From contig CAWJNN010000054.1 of assembly GCA_963844115.1 (NCBI GenBank), positions 1 to 64,000 of the forward strand: a stretch of DNA of 64,000 nucleotides, read 5' to 3'. Below the pieces are notes generated by a model. That model had not been told where the DNA came from, made no database searches, and saw nothing but the letters and a program-made list of their open reading frames with translations. The stretch comes from CS4-C045 sp963844115 (GTDB taxonomy: Bacteria > Planctomycetota > Planctomycetia > Pirellulales > UBA7805). Positions within the stretch are counted from its first letter, which is position 1. Each line of letters starts with the position of its first letter. A program made the position numbers and the translations under genes. This document shows, piece by piece, positions 37,254-47,000 of the stretch.

Positions 37254-37436
37254 CTACGTTGTTTCCCCTAAATAACCATTCATCGACTCGCCAATCTGCA
37301 TTTCATTTGCCGCGTACAAAAGAAAAGCCGTGAACGCCGTGACCGCAATCGCGGTAAACACGATCCCGATCCAAAACGCGACGCTTCCAATCGGTCGGCC
37401 ACCGTTTGAACCGCCAGGTAGTCCACAGAAATACAT
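37254..37436 (-). CDS. Tiny membrane protein, paralogue of the one at 37496
   Basis: The 60-residue protein has the pattern 'GGRPIGSVAFWIGIVFTAIAVTAFTAFLLYAANE': a short Gly-rich head, a 'PIG...FWI.I.FTA.AV' core and one membrane helix. The 45-residue protein upstream has the same pattern, which argues that both are real and related. No family known to me fits. Confidence 0.6.
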   Translation of the reverse strand: MYFCGLPGGSNGGRPIGSVAFWIGIVFTAIAVTAFTAFLLYAANEMQIGESMNGYLGETT

Positions 37437-37495
37437 GTCAGGCTCTCGCTAGATGAGGTTCGTAAATGATCTTTGCCTAAAGATGAAGTTTCGCA

Positions 37496-37633
37496 TTACG
37501 GCACCTGGTCCAGCACATAATTGCCGAATGCCAGGTACGCGCCGACTGCGGCGGCGGTAAAAAGGATGATGATCCAGAAGGGGCCGTCGCCAATCGGAGC
37601 TCCGCGATACGGACTCGGAGGGATGCCGCTCAT
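37496..37633 (-). CDS. Tiny 45-residue membrane protein
   Basis: The sequence starts MSGIPPSPYRGAPIGDGPFW and goes on with one helix 'IIILFTAAAVGAYLAFGNYVL'. A ribosome site (GAGG) lies 7 bases before the ATG. The 'PIG..PFWI.I.FTA.AV.A' pattern is shared with the next gene (37254). It is below the usual length cut-off for gene finders, and lies 66 bp past the terminator of the SPFH gene, so it could be read through from it or have its own promoter. Confidence 0.62.
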   Translation of the reverse strand: MSGIPPSPYRGAPIGDGPFWIIILFTAAAVGAYLAFGNYVLDQVP

Positions 37634-37698
37634 CGGTTTTCCTCATGCGTGTTTCGTTGAAGCGTCGAACGCGTCGGTCGGGCCCCAACCGGAAAAAA

Positions 37699-37729
37699 GA
37701 AACCCGGTCTCATCGTGAGACCGGGTTTC
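37699..37729 (-). terminator. Terminator after the SPFH gene
   Basis: A 12-bp perfect stem (GAAACCCGGTCT / AGACCGGGTTTC) closes a 7-base loop and is followed by a CTTTTTT-type run on the minus strand. It lies 12 bp past the SPFH stop. Confidence 0.88.
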
Positions 37730-37741
37730 CCGAAGAATCCG

Positions 37742-38764
37742 TCACTTCGCCGCCACGGGTGGTAGCTGCAGCAGGACGTTCGTGCCTTCGCCAGACGGTC
37801 CCATCTGCATTAAGTAGTTCGGATAACGACCGTCCCATTTCTCGATCCGGCCCAGTTCCACCTCCAGCATCTTCAATTGCAAAAACAGCGGATCATCCTG
37901 AGCCCGACTCGTCGCCTCAGCAACCTTGCTGATGGCGTCCGCTTCACCCTCGGCGATTGTGCGGGCACGGGTCGCATGGGCCTGAGCTTCCAATTCGATC
38001 CGCTCGTTGTCCTTGCTCTGCGCGTCGAATTTCGCTTCGTTGACGACTTTCAGCTGTTGTGCCACAAACGTATTGTCGATTGCGTTCTGGATTATCGGAT
38101 TTTGATAAGTAAACCCGCCGAACATGCCCACCGTTGTGATGCTAATGCCTCGTTCCTTAAAGAACCCAATCACGTCGACACGCACCTCGTCGATAATCTC
38201 CTGCTTGCGAGACCGCAGAGCATCCAGGTCATAGCGAGCGGCTACTTCCGCGGCCACGGACTGAATGCGTGCGCGCACCTCGGTATCCATCATGTCCGCC
38301 AGCGACTTGCTGCGGTACATGTACAAGAAGCGTGCGGTGTCTTCTTCCTGAATGTACGCCGTGCAGTTAAACCCGACTGAAAAACCAACCGAATCCTTGC
38401 TCTCGATCCAAATCGCCTGATTACGATCCGACGTACCGCTGTCGGTGTCCGCCGTCCACTCACGAGTTACTGGCGACCGGTCCACCTTCACCAGGCGAAC
38501 CGTATCCATCCATTCGCCGCTCCAGTACAGGCGGCCCGTTTTGACCCAGCGATGCAGTATCTGCACGCGCTTCGTCGCCACCTTGCGCTGGTCCAAATAG
38601 CGCTCGGACTCGAATGTCATCTGTTTATCGGTCTCGCCTTCCAACGGAATGAGAAAGCCAGTTTCCGATGTGTCGATTTCAATAAACGCCGGCGTGTCAT
38701 AGGGCCGACAGCCCGCCGTCACCAATAAACCAACAGCAAACAAAAACATAAACCGTTTCATCAT
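37742..38764 (-). CDS. SPFH/Band 7 (prohibitin-like) lipoprotein
   Basis: The 340-residue protein has a lipoprotein-type signal peptide ending 'VTAGC' (Cys19). The SPFH domain follows (about 25-220), with 'GKTGRLYW'-like strands, 'VGFSVGFNCTAYIQEEDTARFLYMY' and 'IIDEVRVDVIGFFKERGISITTVGMFG'. A coiled coil rich in Ala/Glu ('LEAQAHATRARTIAEGEADAISKVAEATSRAQ') is the usual oligomerisation part. SPFH proteins form ring assemblies at membranes and are linked to membrane quality control and stress. It is the second gene after the sigma-54 promoter at 39232-39247 and is probably under control of the divergent activator. Confidence 0.88.
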   Translation of the reverse strand: MMKRFMFLFAVGLLVTAGCRPYDTPAFIEIDTSETGFLIPLEGETDKQMTFESERYLDQRKVATKRVQILHRWVKTGRLYWSGEWMDTVRLVKVDRSPVTREWTADTDSGTSDRNQAIWIESKDSVGFSVGFNCTAYIQEEDTARFLYMYRSKSLADMMDTEVRARIQSVAAEVAARYDLDALRSRKQEIIDEVRVDVIGFFKERGISITTVGMFGGFTYQNPIIQNAIDNTFVAQQLKVVNEAKFDAQSKDNERIELEAQAHATRARTIAEGEADAISKVAEATSRAQDDPLFLQLKMLEVELGRIEKWDGRYPNYLMQMGPSGEGTNVLLQLPPVAAK

Positions 38765-38818
38765 TGTTCTCCTTTCGAATTCTTTATCACTGCGCGCTGA
38801 ATGCGTTCAGAGACACAT

Positions 38819-39145
38819 TTAGACGTGAGTATCCACGAGCCTCCGTAGTCGCCCTGCCACGCTGGGTACGAAGAGCACCAAGCCGGCGATCAGTACCGAG
38901 GCGACACTGACCACGGGAATCAGCCCGCGCGCCCACTCGGAAAACCGTAAAGCTTCCGCTGCCGCGTCATCAGGCTGCATCTGTCGCAACGCTTGCTCGG
39001 CTGTGATCGATGGCAATAGCCACATCTCAGCACACTGTTCGACGATCAATACCGCGCCGGCGTACAGAACAAGCAGCAACAGGCGCCAAACCCACAGGTG
39101 GAATTGCCGGGTACCTCCAAGCCGTGCGTTTTCGTTCGTATTCAT
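38819..39145 (-). CDS. Small two-helix membrane protein, first gene of the sigma-54 unit
   Basis: From the ATG at 39145 (ribosome site AAGGAG, 9 bases before) the 108-residue protein has one helix 'VWRLLLLVLYAGAVLIVEQ' (about residues 18-37), an extracytoplasmic loop 'AEQALRQMQPDDAAAEALRFSEW', and a second helix 'LIPVVSVASVLIAGLVLFV'. A longer frame starts at 39190 but has no ribosome site. I do not recognise a family. It is followed by the SPFH gene after 54 bp. Confidence 0.72.
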   Translation of the reverse strand: MNTNENARLGGTRQFHLWVWRLLLLVLYAGAVLIVEQCAEMWLLPSITAEQALRQMQPDDAAAEALRFSEWARGLIPVVSVASVLIAGLVLFVPSVAGRLRRLVDTHV

Positions 39146-39231
39146 GACATCTAACTCCTTGGCCGCGCCCGTGCGGGCGACCGTCGTCACTCTGCGATGG
39201 CCACCCTGTCAGGGCATCAGTAAGCCATAAA

Positions 39232-39247
39232 AGCAGTGCGCGTGCCA
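39232..39247 (-). promoter_or_regulatory. Sigma-54 (-24/-12) promoter
   Basis: On the minus strand the sequence TTGGCACGCGCACTGCTTT has the GG (-24) and GC (-12) dinucleotides exactly 10 bases apart and matches YTGGCACGrNNNTTGCW with one difference in the -12 box. It reads into the small membrane protein, with a leader of about 75 bases. A sigma-54 activator gene is divergent, 125 bp away. Confidence 0.82.
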
Positions 39248-39343
39248 ATCGCGAGTGTTCGTACAAGTTGTTTATCAGTAAATGGTTACGTCATACGGAC
39301 CATACGGCCTGCATGAGACTTTTCACTACATGTGCTAATATTT

Positions 39344-39361
39344 CTCATATTCGCATATGAG
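39344..39361. promoter_or_regulatory. Palindrome CTCATAT-N4-ATATGAG, possible activator binding site
   Basis: The perfect 7-bp inverted repeat with 4-base spacer lies about 100 bp upstream of the sigma-54 promoter and just before the ribosome site of the activator. That spot suits an enhancer that would also allow autoregulation. A direct repeat CATACGG at 39293-39306 lies between. Confidence 0.45.
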
Positions 39362-39370
39362 GGCGTATAT

Positions 39371-40756
39371 GTGCTGCAATCTGTTCTGATCCTGGATCCC
39401 CCCGACCACTGCGTCGAAGACTTGCGTTCGGTCTTCCAGCAACAGGTTTCGCCTGGTTGTGAAGTCTGTCTGTTCACGCGTGCGGACGACCTGTTCGATG
39501 CGCTCAGCGAATCAAAAGGCCCCCTCGTCGCGATCATCCACGGCGAACGCGGAGACGGCCACGTTCGCGGGTTGGATTTAATCCCCCGGATTCAGCAGAT
39601 CAGTCCAGAGGCGCCGATCGTTGTCGTGGCCGATCACGGCGATGTGGAATCAGCGGCCGCGGCGATTGAGGCTGGCGCCAACGATTTCCTGGTGCGCGGC
39701 CCCAAGCTATCAGCACGCGTGGCAACTCTGTTGGGCAAGCTTCGACAATTGGTCGATGCACTAGGTCGCGCTCGGTCGCTGGACGCTCACAACGCCGAAC
39801 TGCAGGAGGCGATTCAAGCCCAATTTCGCATCGTCGGCGAATCACCACAGATTCGACAACTGATTAGTGACATCAACGCGGTTGCGCGAGTGCCTCGGCC
39901 CGTGTTAATTGTTGGCGAAAGGGGAACAGGAAAGGAACTGGTGGGCCGCGCAATCCATTTCGCGGCGGGCAAGGCGGAACAGCCCATCGTTTGTGTGAAC
40001 TGTGCGGCGTTTAGCGATGCGCTGCTGGAAAACGAACTGTTCGGCCACGAGAAAGGGGCCTTTACGGGTGCGGATTCGGTGCGTGACGGCAAGTTCGCGC
40101 AGGCGGACGGCGGCACGCTCTTTCTGGATGAAATCGGCCATATGTCTCTTCCGTTCCAGCGGAAGATTCTTCGCGTCGTCGAATACGGAACGTATAGTCG
40201 AGTCGGTGGGCAAAGCGAGTTGAAATCGACAGCGCGTGTCATTGCGGCCACCAATGTCAATCTTAAGGAAAAAATCCGTGGCGGCGAGTTTCTCAACGAC
40301 CTCTACGATCGATTGGCGTTTGACGTGATTCAGGTTGCTCCGCTGCGCGATCGCGAAGGCGATATCGACGTACTCGCTCAACACTTTCTGGATCAATTCG
40401 CCCTGGAGATACCCGATTTCAGTGGCAAACGTTTGTCAAAGGCCACATTGCGCATGCTACGTCGATTTCCGTTCCCCGGAAATGTTCGCGAGCTGAAAAA
40501 CATCATCGAACGCGCAGCCTATCGCGACACCACAAATGAGATTACGCCAGAAGACATCGGTATACTTTCAGACGAGCATTTTGATATGCGAGAGGGCACG
40601 TTTCACCAGCGAATCGACGCGTACCGTCGCCACCTGATCACTGATGCGCTCAAGCAAGCAAACGGAAACCAGGCCGAAGCCGCTCGGCGCCTGGGTCTCT
40701 CCTACCACCAATTCCGCTACTACCACCAAAAGCTGGCCGCCGAAAATGGAGACTAG
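39371..40756 (+). CDS. PspF-like sigma-54-dependent activator with degenerate receiver domain
   Basis: From a GTG at 39371 (GAGGG ribosome site, 8 bases before) the 461-residue protein has an N-terminal receiver-like domain (about 1-120), the AAA+ sigma-54 domain with Walker A 'GERGTGKE' (about 181), the sigma-54 contact loop 'GAFTGA' (about 228) and 'GGTLFLDEIG', and a C-terminal Fis-type helix-turn-helix 'NQAEAARRLGLSYHQFRYY', whose 'YHQFR' part resembles PspF. In the receiver the phosphoacceptor region reads 'VAIIHGERGDG', with His where Asp is expected, and the Lys region reads 'FLVRGP', so phosphorylation is unlikely. A protein partner or ligand probably controls it. The frame is open upstream to 39332, but that start would lie over the palindrome. 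Confidence 0.9.
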   Translation: MLQSVLILDPPDHCVEDLRSVFQQQVSPGCEVCLFTRADDLFDALSESKGPLVAIIHGERGDGHVRGLDLIPRIQQISPEAPIVVVADHGDVESAAAAIEAGANDFLVRGPKLSARVATLLGKLRQLVDALGRARSLDAHNAELQEAIQAQFRIVGESPQIRQLISDINAVARVPRPVLIVGERGTGKELVGRAIHFAAGKAEQPIVCVNCAAFSDALLENELFGHEKGAFTGADSVRDGKFAQADGGTLFLDEIGHMSLPFQRKILRVVEYGTYSRVGGQSELKSTARVIAATNVNLKEKIRGGEFLNDLYDRLAFDVIQVAPLRDREGDIDVLAQHFLDQFALEIPDFSGKRLSKATLRMLRRFPFPGNVRELKNIIERAAYRDTTNEITPEDIGILSDEHFDMREGTFHQRIDAYRRHLITDALKQANGNQAEAARRLGLSYHQFRYYHQKLAAENGD

Positions 40757-40786
40757 CGCTTTGTCACACCCATGACAATCGCGAAG

Positions 40787-40875
40787 GGGGTCGGGAGTCT
40801 TTTTCCCGGTCGGCAAGGATTGGTGTCCTTGGCGAGAACGTATAACTGCCGACCGGGAAAAAGACTCCCGACCCC
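40787..40875. repeat. Long REP-like palindrome after the activator gene
   Basis: Two perfect 29-bp arms (GGGGTCGGGAGTC..., containing five T, and its complement) surround a 31-base loop. The arm on the plus strand is followed by no T-run, so it is a repeat more than a plain terminator, although it lies 30 bp after the stop and could end transcripts from both sides. Confidence 0.9.
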
Positions 40876-41019
40876 GTGTTGGAAGGCACGGCTATTCGCG
40901 TAAAACGATGCCGGGCATCTTGAAAGCGGCACCTGAAGACCGGACCGTTAAGGAAAAATTACGCTCGATGACAACCGCATCCACCCGGACTTCGCAAACC
41001 CAGACCTTTCAACAGCCGG

Positions 41020-44000
41020 TTAACTGCCGAGCGAAAGCGAATCGGCCTCGTCGGAATCGTCGTCGTTCAAGGAGTTGAGCATCCAGTAGACCATTTCAGG
41101 ACGCGTTGTCTCCGTCGCGTTAATAGGTGCATCGTCCGCACCCATGTCACTGAAGACAGAGTCGGCCACGGCCGAGTCGACGCTTGCCGAGAGGCTGTTA
41201 TTTGGCAGCGTAGAACTTTGCAGGATCTGTGGTCCGTCCGTCGGTGCGGTATTATTCGCGATGACGAGGGACGAACTGCCGCCGTTCAGCAGCGCCTGGT
41301 AGGCGTCCAACGTTGCCTGATCGGCGCCGACGGCAATCAGGCGATCCCCCAGCAACGTCAGGTCGATGTTGTCAATCCGTCCGTCCCCGTCCAGATCGGC
41401 AGCGGGATTGAATTGCGTGTTGTTGCCGTTCAGCAACGTTTCGAATTCGGTGATGTCGGCCGGTGAGTAGGTATTGTCAAAGTTGACGTCACCCACTCCA
41501 TCACCTTGTCCGTCGGTAAACTGCCCGGTGATTCGCTGAATGTTCGAGTTGCCAGTCGTCTCGAAACTGACAACGGTGAAAACCTGATTACCGGTCCCCA
41601 TACCATTAAAGTCGGCGGTGAACAGATCCACATCGATTCTGGACGTACTACCCTGGCCTCCGTTGACCATGTCCATGATCTGCTGGTCCGTGGTCGACGA
41701 CGGCAGATTTAAAAAGACATGAGCGTTATCGGCGGTCTTGTCTAATGACCTGACCAAGACCTCGTGATCACCAGAACCGGGTGCTCCGACCGGCCGTAAT
41801 TCGGCAATCCCGGATTCGGGCGCAAGGCGATCGACGTAGATTACCTGCTTAAAATCGGTAAAGATCGGTGGCGCGTCGGATCCGCCATGACGGAATGCAC
41901 GCACGGTGATGAAATGCTGACCTTCGGCGAGGCTCGCGGCGTCGATCACCTGCGTGTAGTTGCCCGGGCCACCCGCTCCACCATTGGCAAAGTAGCCAGG
42001 ATCGTTAGCCGTCACGAAGTCTTCGAAGCCGTAGAGAATCGATCCGGGCGTCACGTAGTCGACGCCGTTGATCGGATTGCCTTGCGGCCCCGTGACGCCG
42101 TTTACATCGATTCCCACATCGATCTTGATCACCGCAAAGTCGCCGTCGGCGTCGTGATCGCGCAACCCAGGGTTATCCAGTAGATTCACTGCGACGGTAT
42201 CGAGTTGCACTTCAAATTCGTCGGCGGAAATGACGTGGATATCCGTCAGCCGATTGGTCGGGTTGTTTTGTTCCGTCGGTGTTTCCCCGCTGAGCACGGA
42301 GTCGACGCTCGAAATGGATAGGGTCCCTTCAGGGCCGGCCAGTCCGTAGATGACGTAGCCCAACCCGTGGTACTCGCCGAATTCGTTGGTGTTTTGCGGT
42401 ACACGCAGCGTGATTTGGCCACCCGGCCCTACGGTGATGACTTCAGGAATATCGTTGGATCCGCCCTGTGATACGTCGACCGTGGGGTTTGAGGCGTTGC
42501 CGGTCAAATCCAGCAGCAACGTGCCTTCAGCAAAGCTGGTTTGGATGGTCCGCTCGTCCCAATTCCCAAACCCGCCATTGCGACTATTCAGGCCAACAAC
42601 GATCGACCCTTCACGCTCGAAGGCGTAGTAGTTCGAAAAGCTTGGATCGATCCAGCGCTCGAGGTAGTTACCCTGGCCGTGGGTATTTCGAATATCGATC
42701 AACGTCGTGATCGCGTCGCCGTACACGCCACCCAACGCGTCGCCCCGGCCATCATGAGGAAACGGCCGCTCGTCGACCGTGGGGTCCGCATTGAACTCGC
42801 GAGCGTTGTGGTAAACAACCGCGTTGCCAGGTCGCGTGAGGATATAGGCGTGAGCGACATTGCTTAAAAATGCGCCATCTTCATCGTGACTGCTAACGAA
42901 CGCCACCGCCTGGCTACCGTTGTTCGCAAATCCATCATCCCGTACGTCCTGGCTGGCGTTAACGATGTTGTGCCAGTTGTTGTTGAACCCGTTGTCGGTC
43001 AGATTATCTTTCAAGCCGAAAAACAACGGCATATCAAGGACGTCGCGGTTGCCGCCGACCGTGTCGGGTTCACTGGGATTGATGTCCTTGCTGACAAACG
43101 TTTGTAGGAAGTCCTTGTCGCCCGTAAAGGACTCGAGGAACGAAAAGACGTAACGTTGGGAACCGTCCAGCAAGGGGCGCTGGTCCGCTCGGAAAACGGC
43201 GCGATCGTAGAAATCATGGACAAACGGATAGACATGACGGGCCGCATCGACTCGAAAGCCATCGATGCCGATTTCCTGTACCATCCAGCGGGCGTGACGC
43301 ATTAATAAGGCGTTGGCATTCTCAAGCACAGGAACGCCGTTGGTGGCTTCGTCGCCCGTGAAGTTGTAGAGCACCACTCCGTTTTCGGGCGTGTTCGGGT
43401 CACCAGGTACGTGGTCGTTGACGACAATGAAGTCTGTCTGATCGGGATAAAACCGCAGATTGTATGCATCAGGAAGGTTGGCGATCTGCGGTGTCGGATT
43501 AGCGTCGAACGTGAATGTCTCGTGATCGAATTCCGGCAGTAGAAATACCGCGGTGCCGGCGCTGGGGATGTTATTCGGATCTCCCGATGTGACGGGTTGC
43601 CTGATGAATTGGTAGCCATTGAACTTGCGGTGATCGATATCGTAGAGTTGAGCGAGCTGGAATTGGTACTCCCACTCCGGATCACCCTGTTGGAATTCGG
43701 TGGTCGGATTGGGATGAAAATCACCGTCAAGATCATTCGGTAAACTCAACACAAAACCGGGATTGCCACCTCCGTGTGGAGCACTTGGGACGTTCGGATC
43801 GAATGAGAATACCACGCCGTTGGCGTCCACGTCGGTGGGATCAAACGAGCTGGCGTGATTGATCACAAAGTCGGCGTAAACGAGCGCGCCCGTCTGCTGC
43901 AACAAGTCAACAGCCGTCTTGTACCCAGTTTCGGTTCCGTACAGCGTGGGATCACCCGGCCGGCCTAAATCGAAACGGTCGTAAGGGTCGTACCCGATGC

Positions 44001-47000
44001 CTCCACCTTCGGCCGTGTAAATACCACGCGCCGGTGGCGGCGTCCAAACGCCTCCATAGCCAGCCGTGAACAAGTCGGCCGAACGTTCGATCATCGTCTC
44101 CCAGGACGTTTCGAACCACTGCAGAATGGGCGGCGCCGAAACGTTGGCGAACAGCGCACCCGGTGGGTCCGCGATCACGGTGAACGACTCGGTTTCGGCG
44201 ACGTTGGTATTGCCGGCCAGATCTGCAAGCGTGCCAGCGACGAAGGTGACATCCACGGTGCCCACCGTGAATTCGCCCGCCACCCCGTAACGGAAAACGC
44301 CGTTGTCCTGGTCGCTGACCGAGCCGTCCAGCGTCGCCGTGCCCAGGCCGCTTCCGTCGAGGGAAAGTTCGTCGCCATTAATCCAAGTGGCGTTAATGCC
44401 GTTACCGACATCCGCATATTCCACTTCGACGTATCCGTTCCCGTTGATCGTGGAAGAGGTCACGACAGCACCTGTAGCCGGATCGAAGAGGTCGGCCGTC
44501 GGTGGCGTGGTGTCGGAGCCTGCCGTTGCGACGAGTTCGATTCTGACCGCATCGGCGATTACCAGTCCGTCGGCGGCATTGGTCAACTGAACGCTCAGGG
44601 TGTCGCTGTTGATGGTGAATACGCCCAGATGTTGGAAGTTGACCCCGCCGTCGCTCGCGTCAGCCACTGGGGCGACCCGTTGGTTGATCAGAGTCGGCGA
44701 GCCGACAGGGGTGCCATCGTCGAAAATCGTGTAGGGCGCGTCGGTCGCACGATTCCTATAGGCCGTCCAGGTCGTTGAGACTCGATAATCGCCAGCAACA
44801 AGATCGTTGACGGTCCACGTCGAGCTGCTCCCGCCGCCTGAGACAGCGTAGTGGATGTCCGTCTGGTAGCCGGGAATCCCTGGCGACGGCTTGTGCGTCC
44901 AAGTGCCAGAAGTGCTGAAGCCGGCGTCACCGTTGTCCAGGAACTGTGCTACCGTCAGCTCGTCGTCGGTTACATCCAGCGCGTCGCTGTCGTCAGCGAA
45001 GCCGCTGGCGGCGGCGGTAATGGTGACGATCTGTGTGCCATCCACAATCGCGTCATCTTCTGCGTTGATGTTGAAGTTGGCCGAAGCCTGGCCATCCAGG
45101 ATCATGACGGCGGCCGGCACGGTTGCTTCGGTTGTGTCGTCACTGGTCAGATTCACCAACAGGTCTCCGCTGTTCGACCCACCGCGGGTCACGGTGCCTG
45201 TCGTGCTGCCTCCGTTCTCTGAGATCTCTGCGTCGACAATTGAGACCGTCAACACGTCTGCCGCCGTTGCGACGAGTTCGATTCTGACCGCATCGGCGAT
45301 TACCAGTCCGTCGGCGGCATTGGTCAACTGAACGCTCAGGGTGTCGCTGTTGATGGTGAATACGCCCAGATGTTGGAAGTTGACCCCGCCGTCGCTCGCG
45401 TCAGCCACTGGGGCGACCCGTTGGTTGATCAGAGTCGGCGAGCCGACAGGGGTGCCATCGTCGAAAATCGTGTAGGGCGCGTCGGTCGCACGATTCCTAT
45501 AGGCGGTCCAGGTCGTTGAGACTCGATAATCGCCAGCAACAAGACCGTTGACGGTCCACGTCGAGCTGCTCCCGCCGCCTGAGGCAGCGTAGTGGATGTC
45601 CGTCTGGTAGCCGGGAATCCCTGGCGACGGCTTGTGCGTCCAAGTGCCAGAAGTGCTGAAGCCAGCGTCACCGTTGTCCAGGAACTGTGCCGAATGCGGC
45701 ACGGCAACGGTAAACGATTCGGTCTCTTCGACGTTGGTGTTGCCGGTCACGTCGGCAAACGTCCCGGCCACGAAGGTCACGTCGACGTCCCCGGGGACAA
45801 ACTCGCCGCTAATCGGATACCGGTACTTCCCGTTTCCTTGGGCCGCTGGCGTACCGTCCAGGGTCACACTACCCAGACCACTTCCACTCAGCAACAATTC
45901 GTCACCGTTAATCCAGGTGAGGTTTAGGCCGTCGTCATTATCCGAGAATGTGACCTCAATATACGGCTTGGTGTCAAAGACCGATGCCAGCACCGAAGCA
46001 CCGTTGGCGGGATCGAATAAGTCGGCCGCGGGAGGGATTAACGAATTGACACTTATGGAAATGGCGATCGGACCAACTGTGATCGCGGGGTCGCCGTTGT
46101 CGCCGCCGTCGGTGACGTCGTAGGTAAAGCTGGCGGGTCCGGCAAAGTCGGTTGCAGGTGTAAATCTAGCCGTGTAACCGTCGCCCAAGAGTTGGACCGA
46201 GCCATTGGAAGCGCCACCGACGCTGAACAGCAATTGATCGTCCGCCGTTTCTACGTCGTCGACCAGTGCGCGAAGGTCGACGTCCAAGTCGACGTTCTGA
46301 TCGGTCGATGTCGATGTTCCTGTTGCGTCGGGGGTGTCGTTCAATGGTGAAATCGTCAGGCTGACGCTTGCCGTGTCGAAGTTTCCGTCGCCATCGTCAA
46401 CCTGGTAGATGAAGCTATCGGGGCCGTTGTAGTTCGAATTTGGCGTGTAGTTAAACGAACCATCGGTGAACAACTGGAAACTTTGCGCGTTGAACGGTCC
46501 GCTCTGCACCGTCGCATTCATCAATCCACCGTCATTTTGTAGCACGCCGTTGGCGGCATTCACAGACAACGGGCCATCTTCATTTGTGCCATATGCGTCG
46601 TCGCCAGCAGACGCTCCGCCATTAATCAACGCTTGATATGCGTCCATCGTCGCCTGATCCGCGCCGACCTCGATCAAGCGATCGCCCAACAGCTGAGTAT
46701 CAACTTCGGTAATCAAACCGTCTCCGTTGAAGTCAGCCGAAGGGTTAAACAACGTGTCGCCGCTGCTCAACAGCCCCGCAAACCAATCGATGTCTGTCAC
46801 GTTGATCAAAAAGTTTCGATCCAAGTCCCCCAGGCCACCACCTTGACCATGGTCACCAATCGACTGGCCCGTAATCCGTTGCACGTTCGTGGTGCCTGTC
46901 GATTCGAAAGTGACGACGGTCCAAACGTTGTTGCCTTCTCCCAGGCCACCGAAGAACGTCTTGTAGTGGTCGACGTCCACCTTGCTGGCCGCTCCCTGGC

